A stretch of DNA of 44,609 bases from Citrobacter freundii (lineage in GTDB: Bacteria; Bacteroidota; Bacteroidia; Chitinophagales; Chitinophagaceae), in NCBI GenBank assembly GCA_003243445.1, contig QFQQ01000051.1, positions 1 through 44,609 of the forward strand, written 5' to 3'. Within the stretch, counting starts at the first letter, position 1; each line of letters starts with the position of its first letter. The notes beneath the pieces are model-generated. The model had not been told where the DNA came from. It did no database searches and saw nothing but the letters and a program-made list of their open reading frames with translations. Shown here piece by piece: positions 15,880 to 24,467 of the stretch. Position numbers and translations under genes: made by a program.

Positions 15880-18075
15880 TTAATAACAATCAGACAAGAT
15901 CTGCCCCCGCGACTGATAAAAGCTCAAACCTCTTCCAGTTTTCGGCAAACAGACTGATTCAAGCAACGCGATCACGTCTTTCTCCATCGACAATGATCCG
16001 CAGATCATCAACGTGCCATTGCCCGCTAACGTAGCCGCAAGGAAAGCAGCATCTCTTTTGAGCAGATCGGTCACATATTGTTTATCACCTTCACGCGAAT
16101 AGGAGACATGAAGTTTATTTAGTTTTTGCTGCTCCGTATTTTCAGCAATGAATGCTTCATACAATGCAAACGAAGCATGTGCCCTGAAACCGCAATACAA
16201 ATGACAATCCACTTTGGATGTATTCTGATCGATCATTCCGAGGAATGGCGCAATACCGGTGCCGTTACAGATCATAACAACCGTAGTGGCTTTTGCCGGA
16301 AAATAGAAGCTGCTGTTGCTTACAATCCGTGCACGGACAAGATCTCCGGGATTGAGCTTTGCAAGATAACCTGATCCCAGCCCGCCCTTGTGCATCCGCA
16401 CGCTTAACTGTATTTCCCTTCCCACTTTACCGATCGAGTATAAACGTTCGCGGTGATCATTGGCAGGGTAGATGGCCAACTGATCACCCGAATTGAATCT
16501 TGTGGTCAGGCGCCCCTTCATTTTTACCATAAATGCGCCTTCTTCATGTGCGGGCATTGTCCGTTCGGTTACACGGAAAGCTTTCAATGAGGAAGGCTTT
16601 TCATGTTTGATGGAAGGCAGGCTGTCTGCCGGAAGATTTACATGACCGGCCCAGTTGGTGAACCATTGCATGAATTGCTCCGGTGATTTATCATTCACCG
16701 TATGGATCTCCAGTAAAGGCGTTGCCCAGTCTTTTGCGGATAAAAGATTGTGCACATCAAAACCAAATCTGCAAAAGTCAGGATATGCATGTGAACCGAA
16801 CGCGAGCACAGAGAACTGAACAGGATTTGCCTGCTGATGTTTTTCCAGCAGCGACTGGAATTTCCTGGCGTTGGTGGGAGGGTTGCCCAGGCCGTATGTA
16901 GCAGTCAGGATGATTAAATGTTCTGCTTTTGTGAATGCGGAGAAGTTATTCAGTTCTGTGATATAGGAAGTTTCCCCGCTTTTTAAAATATGTTCATGAA
17001 CAGCTTTGGCAAAACGCATAGTGCCGCCGTTTTCAGATCCCACCAGTATTACAAAACGTGCTTCAGTGGATTTGTATTTGTTCCTTGTATTCCCCCGTGT
17101 ACGGCGCCAGGTGATCACGAAGCCGGAATAAATGAAGAACAAAATGCTGATGGCTGATGCGCCAAGTATGATTGCCCAGATGATATTACTTCGGCCGGTA
17201 TGAAGATCAAGACTCAGGTTAGTGAGTACTGCCGTGGTCGGATAAAGAACTTCGCTGAGTTTTTCGCCATTGAATTGATTGACGGCAATTTCCCGGTCTT
17301 TCAATTTCAGCATGTAGTACTCTTCCGGGTCATCAAAGAAGGGGAACTGTATTGATTCAACTTCGGAAAGACGGATCTTCCTGAACGTGGTGAATTCTGA
17401 AGGTTTGAGCCTTGGTTCTGTAGTAACCTTATCAAAATCGATCGTATGACTGATCTTCTTTTCCGGGAATGCGCCAAATCTTACCAGTGACAGGTAAGTG
17501 CCGCTTGCAGCCATGATGATAATAATTACCAATGACAGACGGCCTAGTGCAACGTGATAATACTGTGCAAAATTTTCCCTGGCAATTTTGGTAAAGAACC
17601 GCTTGATACCGCGTTGCCGTTTGATCACCAGTATCATCCCGGTGATAGCGATCAGCAATAACAGGAATGCTGTGATCCCCATAAAGAACCGGCCGGTTTC
17701 ATGAAGAAAGAGCGAGCGGTGTAGTGAAGTGATCCATTCAATGAATTCACTTTTCTTTTGTGGCGTACCAAGGATGCTGCCGGTGCGTGCATCAACATAA
17801 GCAGTTGCATTTTTACCGGCACTGTCAATGCCCTTGACGGTTACAAGCTGGTTATGATCCACACTGATCTCCGACACTTCATCATACACTTTGCTCAATA
17901 CCGGCAAAGCTTCCGCTACAGTGATCTGATCAAAATCTGCCGTATGGTATGCGGCGCGCTGCTGATCCACCGCATCATAAGCCAGGATGATGCCGGTAAG
18001 CGAAGCCAGTGTTATAAAAAGAAATGAAGATACGGCCAGTGCGAGGTGGCTGTATCTCCAGATTGAAATCGTCAT
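15880..18075 (-). CDS. PepSY membrane domain fused to flavodoxin and FAD/NAD(P)H reductase domains
   Basis: This 731-residue membrane flavoreductase probably moves electrons from cytoplasmic NAD(P)H across the inner membrane. Residues 1-325 are a PepSY-TM unit with membrane segments at about 12-34, 127-152, 178-200 and 298-322. Conserved-looking His residues at 10, 119, 125, 174 and 292 could hold haem. Residues 340-475 are a flavodoxin domain (VGSENGGTMRFA, 345-356; TATYGLGNPP, 391-400). Residues 495-731 resemble the CysJ/cytochrome P450 reductase module, with the FAD motif RLYSI (544-548), the NAD(P)H motif CNGTGIAPF (603-611) and CGSLSMEKDV near the end. It is the third gene of the leftward operon, 140 bp after the DUF2271 gene. 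Proteins of this design are often linked to iron acquisition or extracytoplasmic flavin redox; which applies here is inference. Confidence 0.9.
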   Translation of the reverse strand: MTISIWRYSHLALAVSSFLFITLASLTGIILAYDAVDQQRAAYHTADFDQITVAEALPVLSKVYDEVSEISVDHNQLVTVKGIDSAGKNATAYVDARTGSILGTPQKKSEFIEWITSLHRSLFLHETGRFFMGITAFLLLLIAITGMILVIKRQRGIKRFFTKIARENFAQYYHVALGRLSLVIIIIMAASGTYLSLVRFGAFPEKKISHTIDFDKVTTEPRLKPSEFTTFRKIRLSEVESIQFPFFDDPEEYYMLKLKDREIAVNQFNGEKLSEVLYPTTAVLTNLSLDLHTGRSNIIWAIILGASAISILFFIYSGFVITWRRTRGNTRNKYKSTEARFVILVGSENGGTMRFAKAVHEHILKSGETSYITELNNFSAFTKAEHLIILTATYGLGNPPTNARKFQSLLEKHQQANPVQFSVLAFGSHAYPDFCRFGFDVHNLLSAKDWATPLLEIHTVNDKSPEQFMQWFTNWAGHVNLPADSLPSIKHEKPSSLKAFRVTERTMPAHEEGAFMVKMKGRLTTRFNSGDQLAIYPANDHRERLYSIGKVGREIQLSVRMHKGGLGSGYLAKLNPGDLVRARIVSNSSFYFPAKATTVVMICNGTGIAPFLGMIDQNTSKVDCHLYCGFRAHASFALYEAFIAENTEQQKLNKLHVSYSREGDKQYVTDLLKRDAAFLAATLAGNGTLMICGSLSMEKDVIALLESVCLPKTGRGLSFYQSRGQILSDCY

Positions 18076-18104
18076 GCAAAATTATTAAAAACCTAACCTG
18101 TGAT

Positions 18105-18212
18105 TTCAAAGTAAAAATTTAAAAGTAAAAAGTAAAAAAAGTGAACTGCGCAGCAAAATACTGTTCTTGTTGAGGGTTTTTTTACTTTTTACTTTTGAAT
18201 TTTTACTTTGAA
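18105..18212. repeat. A/T-rich heptamer-iterated inverted repeat, locus 3
   Basis: The left arm (18105-18142) steps through AAAGTAA, AAATTTA, AAAGTAA, AAAGTAA, AAAAAGT. The right arm (18177-18212) is TTTTTAC, TTTTTAC, TTTTGAA, TTTTTAC, TTTGAA. The 7-bp period matches the G/C-rich heptamer loci although the base composition is very different. It fills the spacer between the DUF2271 and PepSY genes. Confidence 0.8.
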
Positions 18213-18215
18213 GAA

Positions 18216-18701
18216 TTAGTTGCTTGCGCTGAAGCGAACGTACCGGATATACCCCGTGCCATCTGTTTTTGCAGCAAGACCTTCTGTTGTTAAAGGTACT
18301 TCCGCATCTTTTTCATAATAAGGTTTATCTTCTACCGCTGTTTCAAAACGGAGCTTATAACCTGCATTGATCTTTGCATTATCGATCTCTACGACGGTCA
18401 TGCTGCGATCACCGCCGGTAACAGATGCGCCGGTGATGCCGCTGATATTGTTTGATTTTTTGGCAAATGCTTTATGCCATGACTTGAGATTGGGATACCA
18501 TTTTTTATCAGAGCCCATTACATACAGCGTCTTTTCATAATTGCCTTTTGCATCTACAAGTGAAACGACGATATAGGCACCTTCTCCCATGTAATTGGTC
18601 ATCTGGAGCATGCACTTGTATTTTGTAACCTGCGCAGAGGTGATAGCAGGAAGGGCACAGATCATTGCCAGAACGATACTGAGTTTTATTGTGTTCTTCA
18701 T
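18216..18701 (-). CDS. DUF2271 secreted protein with a flavinylation-like motif
   Basis: This 161-residue protein has a signal peptide (about 1-23, ending TSAQ) and a single DUF2271 domain (VVSLVDAKGNYEKTLYVMG, 45-63; KKWYPNLKSWHKAF). Its function is not established. At residues 87-93 it has SGITGAS, then VT. This closely resembles the ApbE flavinylation consensus, roughly D-g-x-t/s-g-A-T/S, with Ser93 in the acceptor position; the leading Asp is replaced by Ser87. The gene begins 4 bp after the ankyrin gene stop, so the two are co-transcribed. With apbE nearby and a membrane flavoreductase downstream, it is the best candidate here for a covalently flavinylated redox carrier. The family call is good; flavinylation is inference. 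Confidence 0.82.
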   Translation of the reverse strand: MKNTIKLSIVLAMICALPAITSAQVTKYKCMLQMTNYMGEGAYIVVSLVDAKGNYEKTLYVMGSDKKWYPNLKSWHKAFAKKSNNISGITGASVTGGDRSMTVVEIDNAKINAGYKLRFETAVEDKPYYEKDAEVPLTTEGLAAKTDGTGYIRYVRFSASN

Positions 18702-18705
18702 CTTC

Positions 18706-20178
18706 TTATTTTAAAAAATCTGGTGCGATGTTGTTTTTTGAAAAGTATTCGTTTTCCCTGGCAAGATCGAAAGCGGTTTCCTGGAATTCTGTAGTGATAT
18801 CTTTTTTAGCACCGATAGATAACAGGTACTTGAGCACAGCGTCATCTTTTGCAATCATGGCCGCCCTGTGCAATGGTGTAAGACCTTCTTTGTTTTTTGC
18901 ATTCACGTCGATAGAAAGCTGCGAAATACGTTTGAGTAAAGGAAGATCATTCCTTAATACCGCAAGATGATAAAGCGTGTTCCCATTCTTCTGTGGTGTA
19001 GCGAGTGAAAAACCTTTCTCCTGCAGCAGTTTTGCTTTTGCTTCAAACTCCTCTGCGCGTTGCGTGCTGTATGCCTGCACGAGATAGGCAGCAAGATTGT
19101 TTCCTTCTGCATCAATGGTATTTACATCGGCGCCTTTTTCAAGCAGGAATTTTACAATTTCGGGACTGTTATTGCGGACAGCCAGCGCAAGTGCAGACAC
19201 TCCTTTTTTATTTACCTGGTTGATGTTTTTTGCATTGCCAAGCAGGAGCGTGATCGTTGCAGTGTCTTTGTTGTTTGCGGCAGCATTGATGAAGGCGGTG
19301 TTGCCATCATTATCAGGCTGCGCAGGATTTACCCCTTTTGAGATAAAATAGCTGATGATCTCTTTCTGATTGGGCTTGCGCGCAAGAATATGCAGCACGT
19401 TCTCGCCATTCGCGTTGGTAGCGGTCGGTTTTATTTTGAGGTTTTCGAGGAACTGATATGTTTCGAGCGTGGTTGGTGCGGCTCTTGTACCTTGCGCCGC
19501 CATGATCAACGCGTTGTCAGTGTACTTTACGCCTTTGTCAAGCAGACTTTTCAGCAAAACCATATTGCCGGTTCTCGCAGCATAGTTGAATGCTGTGTTG
19601 CCTGCGGCATCCTTACTTTGAAGTGAGAGCCCTTTTGAAACAAAATAATTGGTCAGTGTAAAGTCTTTATCGCCGGCAATACCGAGCAACAAAAGATTCG
19701 CGCCTTCGCGATTCAGCACCTTGATATCCGCGCCGGCTTTGATGAATGCATCATACACTTTTGTATTCATTTGTCCTGCGCCGACGGCAAAGCCCATGGG
19801 TGATGCGCCGTGACTGTCTTCCAGGTTTACTTTGGCACCTTTTGACAGCAGGTATTCCACGATCTCCACGTTTCCGCGGCTGGCAGCCCAGTAAACATAG
19901 GTGCGGCTGTCATGCGTGATCTTGTTCACGTCATTGCCTTTTTGTTCGATCATATATTTGATCGATTCGTTTGGCACCTGCGCGTTGATGGCATATACCA
20001 CACCATCGAAGGCGCTGCCTGTCATGGCGGCGGGATCATTGCCTTTGGCGATCTCGGCCTTGATGGTTTCAACGGTTGGGTTTGTTTTCCAGAATGCCTG
20101 GTCGAAGAAGATGTTTTTTTGTTGCGCGCCCGCAGTCAGCGAAGCGAGGGTCAGAACGGCCAGTAATGTTTTTTTCAT
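18706..20178 (-). CDS. Exported ankyrin-repeat protein
   Basis: This 490-residue protein has a signal peptide (MKKTLLAVLTLASLTAGAQ) followed by about a dozen ankyrin repeats through most of its length. Clear units contain ASRGNVEIVEYLLSKGAKVN, NNSPEIVKFLLEKGADVN and EGLTPLHRAAMIAKDDAVL. It has no enzymatic domain and probably works as a periplasmic scaffold or partner. It is first in the leftward operon with the DUF2271 and PepSY flavoreductase genes, behind a good -7 element. I took the ATG at 20178 because it starts the signal peptide; an upstream in-frame start at 20253 falls inside the promoter. Confidence 0.88.
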   Translation of the reverse strand: MKKTLLAVLTLASLTAGAQQKNIFFDQAFWKTNPTVETIKAEIAKGNDPAAMTGSAFDGVVYAINAQVPNESIKYMIEQKGNDVNKITHDSRTYVYWAASRGNVEIVEYLLSKGAKVNLEDSHGASPMGFAVGAGQMNTKVYDAFIKAGADIKVLNREGANLLLLGIAGDKDFTLTNYFVSKGLSLQSKDAAGNTAFNYAARTGNMVLLKSLLDKGVKYTDNALIMAAQGTRAAPTTLETYQFLENLKIKPTATNANGENVLHILARKPNQKEIISYFISKGVNPAQPDNDGNTAFINAAANNKDTATITLLLGNAKNINQVNKKGVSALALAVRNNSPEIVKFLLEKGADVNTIDAEGNNLAAYLVQAYSTQRAEEFEAKAKLLQEKGFSLATPQKNGNTLYHLAVLRNDLPLLKRISQLSIDVNAKNKEGLTPLHRAAMIAKDDAVLKYLLSIGAKKDITTEFQETAFDLARENEYFSKNNIAPDFLK

Positions 20179-20506
20179 GTGTTGCGATGGTTTGCTGCGC
20201 AGCCTTCCGGGATGCCCGGTCACTCGTTGAGGAGGCTTTTTACTGCGTTGCAAAGGTAGATCAGCGGAAAAGAAAGTCTTTTCTATTTCGGGAAAAATGG
20301 ATCGTCTGACGGAAAAATGACAATATCCGTGGTTTTGCGGGAATCAATTGAGTGGCAGGTTCTTAAATAATCATGGAAAGCCGGCGGGATGGGAGAGTCG
20401 GCGCTTTATTTTCCGGCCAGTCAGTTTCCGTTCAAGTTAGCCGGTTACCAATGAAAGGTTACTGTACACGGTCTTACGGGCCAGCCATGCCGCAGACTCA
20501 CCGGGA
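20179..20506. other. Intergenic region upstream of the ankyrin operon
   Basis: It holds the ankyrin operon promoter (20251-20258) and a short direct repeat, GGTTAC (about 20443-20463). I see no gene or strong terminator for the DUF1801 gene. Confidence 0.4.
20251..20258 (-). promoter_or_regulatory. Candidate -7 promoter element of the ankyrin-DUF2271-PepSY operon
   Basis: Read on the minus strand, TACCTTTG (context CTACCTTTGCAAC) matches TAnnTTTG exactly and gives a leader of about 65 nt. No clear -33 TTG is visible. Confidence 0.6.
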
Positions 20507-20869
20507 TCATTTCACGGAGGATCTTTTATTAAATTTTAACCGGGCTATTTTTATGATCAACTCAACCGGCAACGGTTCTTTGTATAGAAAATGCAATGAA
20601 TCTTTTGTTCCTTTTCCCCTGTAAGGTTTGATCTGTTCTTCCAATTCCCCTAACGCATAGGCAGCATACATGCCTGTGTGATTTTTGAAAGCCGCAAAAT
20701 AAATATGTATTCCGTTCACGCAGAACGCGGGCATGTCATACCGGATACTTTCTTCTGCGTCCGGAAATGCTTTGTGTATGGCCTGCCTGATAGTAATGAT
20801 CCTTTCCTTTGGCTCTCCGTCAAGCGCGGCAATGTATTCATCAATAGAAGCCGGTTTGTTTTTCTTCAT
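20507..20869 (-). CDS. DUF1801 (YdhG-like) protein
   Basis: This 120-residue single-domain cytoplasmic protein has the family pattern: KPASIDEYIAALDGEPKERI, then IRQAIHKAFPDAEESIRYDMPAFCVNG and a C-terminal IIKIARLKFNKR. Relatives are described as iron-chaperone (frataxin-like) or DUF1801 proteins, and their biochemical role is unclear. It has its own leader and faces away from the esterase gene. Confidence 0.85.
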   Translation of the reverse strand: MKKNKPASIDEYIAALDGEPKERIITIRQAIHKAFPDAEESIRYDMPAFCVNGIHIYFAAFKNHTGMYAAYALGELEEQIKPYRGKGTKDSLHFLYKEPLPVELIIKIARLKFNKRSSVK

Positions 20870-21120
20870 ATCAATGCGCTTTCAATGACTTTGTTCAATG
20901 ATCCTAAATATACAGTATAATCTCTGCGCAGGCTTTTGAAAACCGGGAAGAACGGCTTCGCAGACGAAAATGACCAGTTGGCAGATATCGCTTCATGAAC
21001 CAATGATTCATGAGCAAATTCTCACAGAATTTGATGTGCCTTGCCAGGATCAACTGCATATAATAATAGGGTACGAGTGATGAATAAGAAGCATTTGCTC
21101 TTTAGAGATCTTCTTATTGT

Positions 21121-21217
21121 TCTTTCTGCCTTACTGGTAAAATTAAACCGGTAAGGCGGGAGGGACGGTAAGAAAGTGCAAATGAACCGGCTTAACTAAA
21201 AGACATTGTTTTAAATT
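21121..21217. repeat. CCTTACCGGT-type hairpin repeat, copy 1
   Basis: CTTTCTGCCTTACTGGT pairs with ACCGGTAAGGCGGG and the following ACGGTAAGAAAG (21121-21176). It is followed by GGCTTAACTAAAAGACATTG, which echoes TTAACTAAACGACATT at about 1446-1461. Diverged relatives lie at 23005-23098 and 36896-36966. The element lies in the 385-bp gap upstream of the esterase gene, which otherwise shows only a small TCATGA dyad near 20993. Confidence 0.7.
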
Positions 21218-21254
21218 GTGTAAAATCAACAATCTAAACCATAAAACGTTATCC

Positions 21255-22037
21255 ATGCTTGCAAGAACCTTATTGCTTCGTTTTGCTATCGCAGTATCTA
21301 TCGGATCATTCTCTATTGCTGCAAATGCCCAGGCTCCCAGTCTCTTCAGTCCGCAATTTTTTACGAATGGAAAAGGAGATACGCTGCATTACCGGCAGTT
21401 GGTTCCGGATGCAAATCCGAAGCGTCATTATCCATTGGTGATCTTTCTTCATGGAGCAGGAGAGCGGGGTTCTGATAATATTTCGCAGTTGAAATGGGGT
21501 GTGATGAATTTCGCTACAGAACAAAATCTGCTGAAATATCCTGCGGTGATTATCGCACCGCAATGCCCTGCCAATTCGGGCTGGACAAATTTTGGAAGTG
21601 ACCGTTCTGCCACTACTGCACCCATGACGGCCGAGCCGGCAAAATCAATGGAGCTCTTATTAGCACTGATCAAAAAGATCAAAGCCGAAGGAAGGATCGA
21701 TACCTCAAGGATCTATATCACGGGGCTGTCGATGGGCGGCTTTGGCACATTCGATGCGATCGAGCGAGAGCCGGGCCTTTTCGCAGCTGCTGTGCCGGTT
21801 TGCGGTGGTGGTGATCCTGCGAAAGCAGCTTCGCTCGCGAAACTTCCTATGTGGATCTTCACAGGATCTGAAGATCCTACTGTTAATCCTGAGTATTCGC
21901 TTAATATGTTGCAGGCATTATGGAAAGCTGGAGCAAGACCGGGTTTTACCATGCTGCCTGAAGTTGGACATTTCTCCTGGCTGGGAGCGTATACAGATCC
22001 GCTGATGATCGAGTGGCTTTTCCGCCAGCATAAGTAA
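21255..22037 (+). CDS. Secreted alpha/beta-hydrolase (esterase / dienelactone-hydrolase-like)
   Basis: This 260-residue enzyme has a signal peptide (about 1-26, ending ANAQA) and one alpha/beta-hydrolase domain. HGAGERGSDN (66-75) forms the oxyanion region, GLSMGG (157-162) supplies the nucleophile Ser159, SEDP gives Asp207 and EVGHFSW gives His239, so the triad is complete. Similar predicted periplasmic peptidase/esterases release esterified side groups from polysaccharides or act on small esters; the substrate is unknown. I took the ATG at 21255, at the start of the signal peptide. The gene ends at a strong terminator facing map. Confidence 0.82.
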   Translation: MLARTLLLRFAIAVSIGSFSIAANAQAPSLFSPQFFTNGKGDTLHYRQLVPDANPKRHYPLVIFLHGAGERGSDNISQLKWGVMNFATEQNLLKYPAVIIAPQCPANSGWTNFGSDRSATTAPMTAEPAKSMELLLALIKKIKAEGRIDTSRIYITGLSMGGFGTFDAIEREPGLFAAAVPVCGGGDPAKAASLAKLPMWIFTGSEDPTVNPEYSLNMLQALWKAGARPGFTMLPEVGHFSWLGAYTDPLMIEWLFRQHK

Positions 22038-22063
22038 GCAGGAACTCGTTCAGCAGTAATATA

Positions 22064-22110
22064 AACAGCAAGGGATATGCAGTCGTCTGTATATCCCTTG
22101 CTGTTTTTTT
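22064..22110 (+). terminator. Intrinsic terminator of the esterase gene
   Basis: A perfect 15-bp stem, AACAGCAAGGGATAT (22064-22078) against 22091-22105, has a 12-nt loop and is followed by a T-run to 22110. It may also serve map on the other strand, although the U-tract there is weak. Confidence 0.88.
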
Positions 22111-22127
22111 GTATCCTGATGCTTCCG

Positions 22128-22892
22128 TTAATTCAATATTCCGTTCATCTCTGTTAAGATCAGCGGTTCACCATCGGTCACAACGATTGTGTGTTCGTGC
22201 TGTGCCATATACCCGCCCTTGTTGCCGACCATTGTCCAACCATCATTCAATTCCATTGCAAACGAGGAAGCTGTTGATATGAAGGTCTCGATCGCCACCA
22301 CAGCGTTCTTTTTGAACCGTCTTGAATCATACCGGTCTTTATAATTCAGGATATCGTCCGGTTGTTCATGCAGGCTTCTGCCAATGCCATGGCCGCCGAG
22401 ATTTTTGATCACCATAAAGCCTCGCTTCTTTGCTTCCGTTTCCATGATATGGGCAATATCGGAGATCTTCACGCCACCTTTGATATTGCTGATCGCCTTC
22501 CGCAGAATATCTTTTGAGGCATCCACCAGTTGCTGATGCTGATGAATATCGTTTCCGATCACGAAAGATGCACCATTGTCTGCCCAGAAACCATTCAGCT
22601 CCGCAGATACATCGATATTGATCAGGTCACCGTCTTTCAGTATTCTTTTTTCAGAAGGAACGCCATGGCAGAATTCCTTATCGACGCTGATGCAGGTATA
22701 TCCCGGGAATTTATAGGTCAGGAATGGCGCGGATTTCGCCCCGAAATCCGCGAGGATCTTTGCGCCATAATCATCCAGTTTTTTGGTGCTCATGCCGGGC
22801 TTTGCATAGCTGATCATTTCTTTCAACGTGCAGGCAACGGCTTCGCTGGCTTTTTGCATGCCGAGTAACTCGGCTTCTTTTGTGATGGACAT
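22128..22892 (-). CDS. map: Methionine aminopeptidase, type I
   Basis: This 254-residue cytoplasmic enzyme removes the initiator Met from new proteins. All five metal ligands are visible: Asp94, Asp105, His168, Glu202 and Glu233, plus His76 of the CHGVP motif. GHGIGRSLHEQP (167-178) and QHEHTIVVTDGEP (231-243) are typical. It has no N-terminal zinc-finger or SEC-C extension. The ADNGASF around the second Asp differs from the usual GDTSRTF, marking a divergent subgroup. The gene is isolated rather than in a secY or ribosomal operon, so a second map may exist elsewhere. Confidence 0.93.
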   Translation of the reverse strand: MSITKEAELLGMQKASEAVACTLKEMISYAKPGMSTKKLDDYGAKILADFGAKSAPFLTYKFPGYTCISVDKEFCHGVPSEKRILKDGDLINIDVSAELNGFWADNGASFVIGNDIHQHQQLVDASKDILRKAISNIKGGVKISDIAHIMETEAKKRGFMVIKNLGGHGIGRSLHEQPDDILNYKDRYDSRRFKKNAVVAIETFISTASSFAMELNDGWTMVGNKGGYMAQHEHTIVVTDGEPLILTEMNGILN

Positions 22893-23004
22893 AATTATTT
22901 ATCGGTTTCGAAATTTTCGTGAGCGAATGAAATCCAATATAGTCAATTAATCACCGTCGCAGATTACTTTTTTATTTATCAAACTGAAGGCAAGATTGTT
23001 CAGA

Positions 23005-23098
23005 CTTTCTCGCCGTCGTTTCTGCCTTGGGTTTAATTTTACCCGTAAGGCGGGGAGACGGTAAGAATGTACAAAGGGAGTGGCTTATAAAATAACAT
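23005..23098. repeat. CCTTACCGGT-type hairpin repeat, copy 2
   Basis: TTCTGCCTTGGGTTTAATTT pairs with ACCCGTAAGGCGGGGAGACGG. This is the same layout as 21121-21176, followed by a diverged copy of the AAAAnACATTG tail. It lies in the 386-bp gap between map and the Tet(X)-like gene, in which I see nothing else. Confidence 0.65.
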
Positions 23099-23278
23099 TG
23101 AAAATTGAATTGTCAGTTTGAATCATTTTGTGAGGACAATTTCGAACCAATTTCTGGTGGGCTTAAAGAGATCAACATTGTCAAAAGGGATTGATTTTTT
23201 GGCAATAAACTATAAGCGTATACTTTGAATGTTTTTATTTTGAATTATGTGTATTCAACGGTACGGTGAACTTTGTCT

Positions 23279-24439
23279 TTAATAGCCTGCCATACCCTGA
23301 CTAAAAAAATAAGTCATCTGTTCCAGTCCGTTTTTGGAGAACATTCTTTCCATATTGATCAAAGTCTCCTGTGTGGCTGCTGCACCCCGCAGGATCATAT
23401 CTTTTTCGAAATGTGCAATCGCTGTTTTTAAATCAGGGAATCTTTCGTTGGTCAGAACTTCTGCCAATTCGAAAGAATCCTGCATCGCCACGTTGGCGCC
23501 TTCGCCGGCGAAAGGGGGCATTCGATGAGCAGCATCGCCAATCATGGTCAGGTTTTCCTGGGTTTCCCAACGTTGATCAAAAGGAAAATAATATTGAGGC
23601 CGCGGCGTAAAAGTGGTTTCATGGTTGGTAAAAAGTTCATACCATTTTTCGGTCCAACCCACAAATTCTTTTTTAAACCATTCAAGGACCTCCTGTCGGT
23701 TATGGAAATCAATGCGGCTTTCTTTCAGCCAGTTTTCGGAGGTTTTGAAAGCCGCTATTCCCATAACCGAGCCGTCTCCTTTTATGCCAAAGCCCAGCAT
23801 TTGCTCGTTATCGAAGCACATGATTTTGCCGCCTTTTGAAGCCGCCAAAAGTTGCGGTAAATTTTCTGTCGCGTTGTCGACATCAATTTGGATCAACGTA
23901 ATACCAGAATAGATGGGTTTTATATCACTCAAATACGGACGAATTCTTGAGTTTGCGCCGTCGGCCGCAATCACCAGATCGGCATAAGCCGATGTGCCAT
24001 TTTTAAAATGCAGGAGCCAGCCATTGTTTTCTTTTTCCATGGAAACAAAATTGCTGTCCCATACAACAGTTGCGGGTTTCAGTGAACCGAGCAAAATATC
24101 CCGCAGTGGTGCACGGTCGATTTCAGGGCGTGTCTCTGCCGTGTTTTTTGCAAAGGTTTGCTCGTCAAATTTTATATCCAGGTTTCTATCTGCCAATAAC
24201 ATCATGCTGGCCTCGGGGCGATGATGTTTATAAAATTCGCCAAGTAAGCCTGCGCGATCCATCGCTTCCAAACCTGTTCCTTCATGTAAGTCAAGAGTGG
24301 AACCCTGGACGCGGACATTACTGTTAAAGTCCCGTTCATACACTTTCACGCCAGCATCTTTCAATTGCAATAACCTGGCTAAGGTTAGGCCTGCCATGCC
24401 GCCGCCGACAATAGCTATTTGTTTATTTTGCAGTAACAT
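23279..24439 (-). CDS. FAD-dependent monooxygenase, Tet(X)-like
   Basis: This 386-residue class A flavin monooxygenase closely resembles Tet(X) in layout. It has the Rossmann GGGMAG (12-17), VYERD (33-37), GSTLDLHEGTGLEAM (46-60), the PEIDRAPLRDILL FAD/NADPH segment (105-117), and the second FAD motif GDAAHRMPPFAGEGAN (301-316). Tet(X) enzymes hydroxylate tetracyclines, but many relatives act on other aromatics, so the substrate here is open. It lies 28 bp after an AraC-type regulator gene on the same strand, so the two are probably co-transcribed. No mobile-element sequence flanks it. Confidence 0.87.
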   Translation of the reverse strand: MLLQNKQIAIVGGGMAGLTLARLLQLKDAGVKVYERDFNSNVRVQGSTLDLHEGTGLEAMDRAGLLGEFYKHHRPEASMMLLADRNLDIKFDEQTFAKNTAETRPEIDRAPLRDILLGSLKPATVVWDSNFVSMEKENNGWLLHFKNGTSAYADLVIAADGANSRIRPYLSDIKPIYSGITLIQIDVDNATENLPQLLAASKGGKIMCFDNEQMLGFGIKGDGSVMGIAAFKTSENWLKESRIDFHNRQEVLEWFKKEFVGWTEKWYELFTNHETTFTPRPQYYFPFDQRWETQENLTMIGDAAHRMPPFAGEGANVAMQDSFELAEVLTNERFPDLKTAIAHFEKDMILRGAAATQETLINMERMFSKNGLEQMTYFFSQGMAGY

Positions 24440-24467
24440 GTCCGTTCTTTTAATAGATGCCGCAAAA

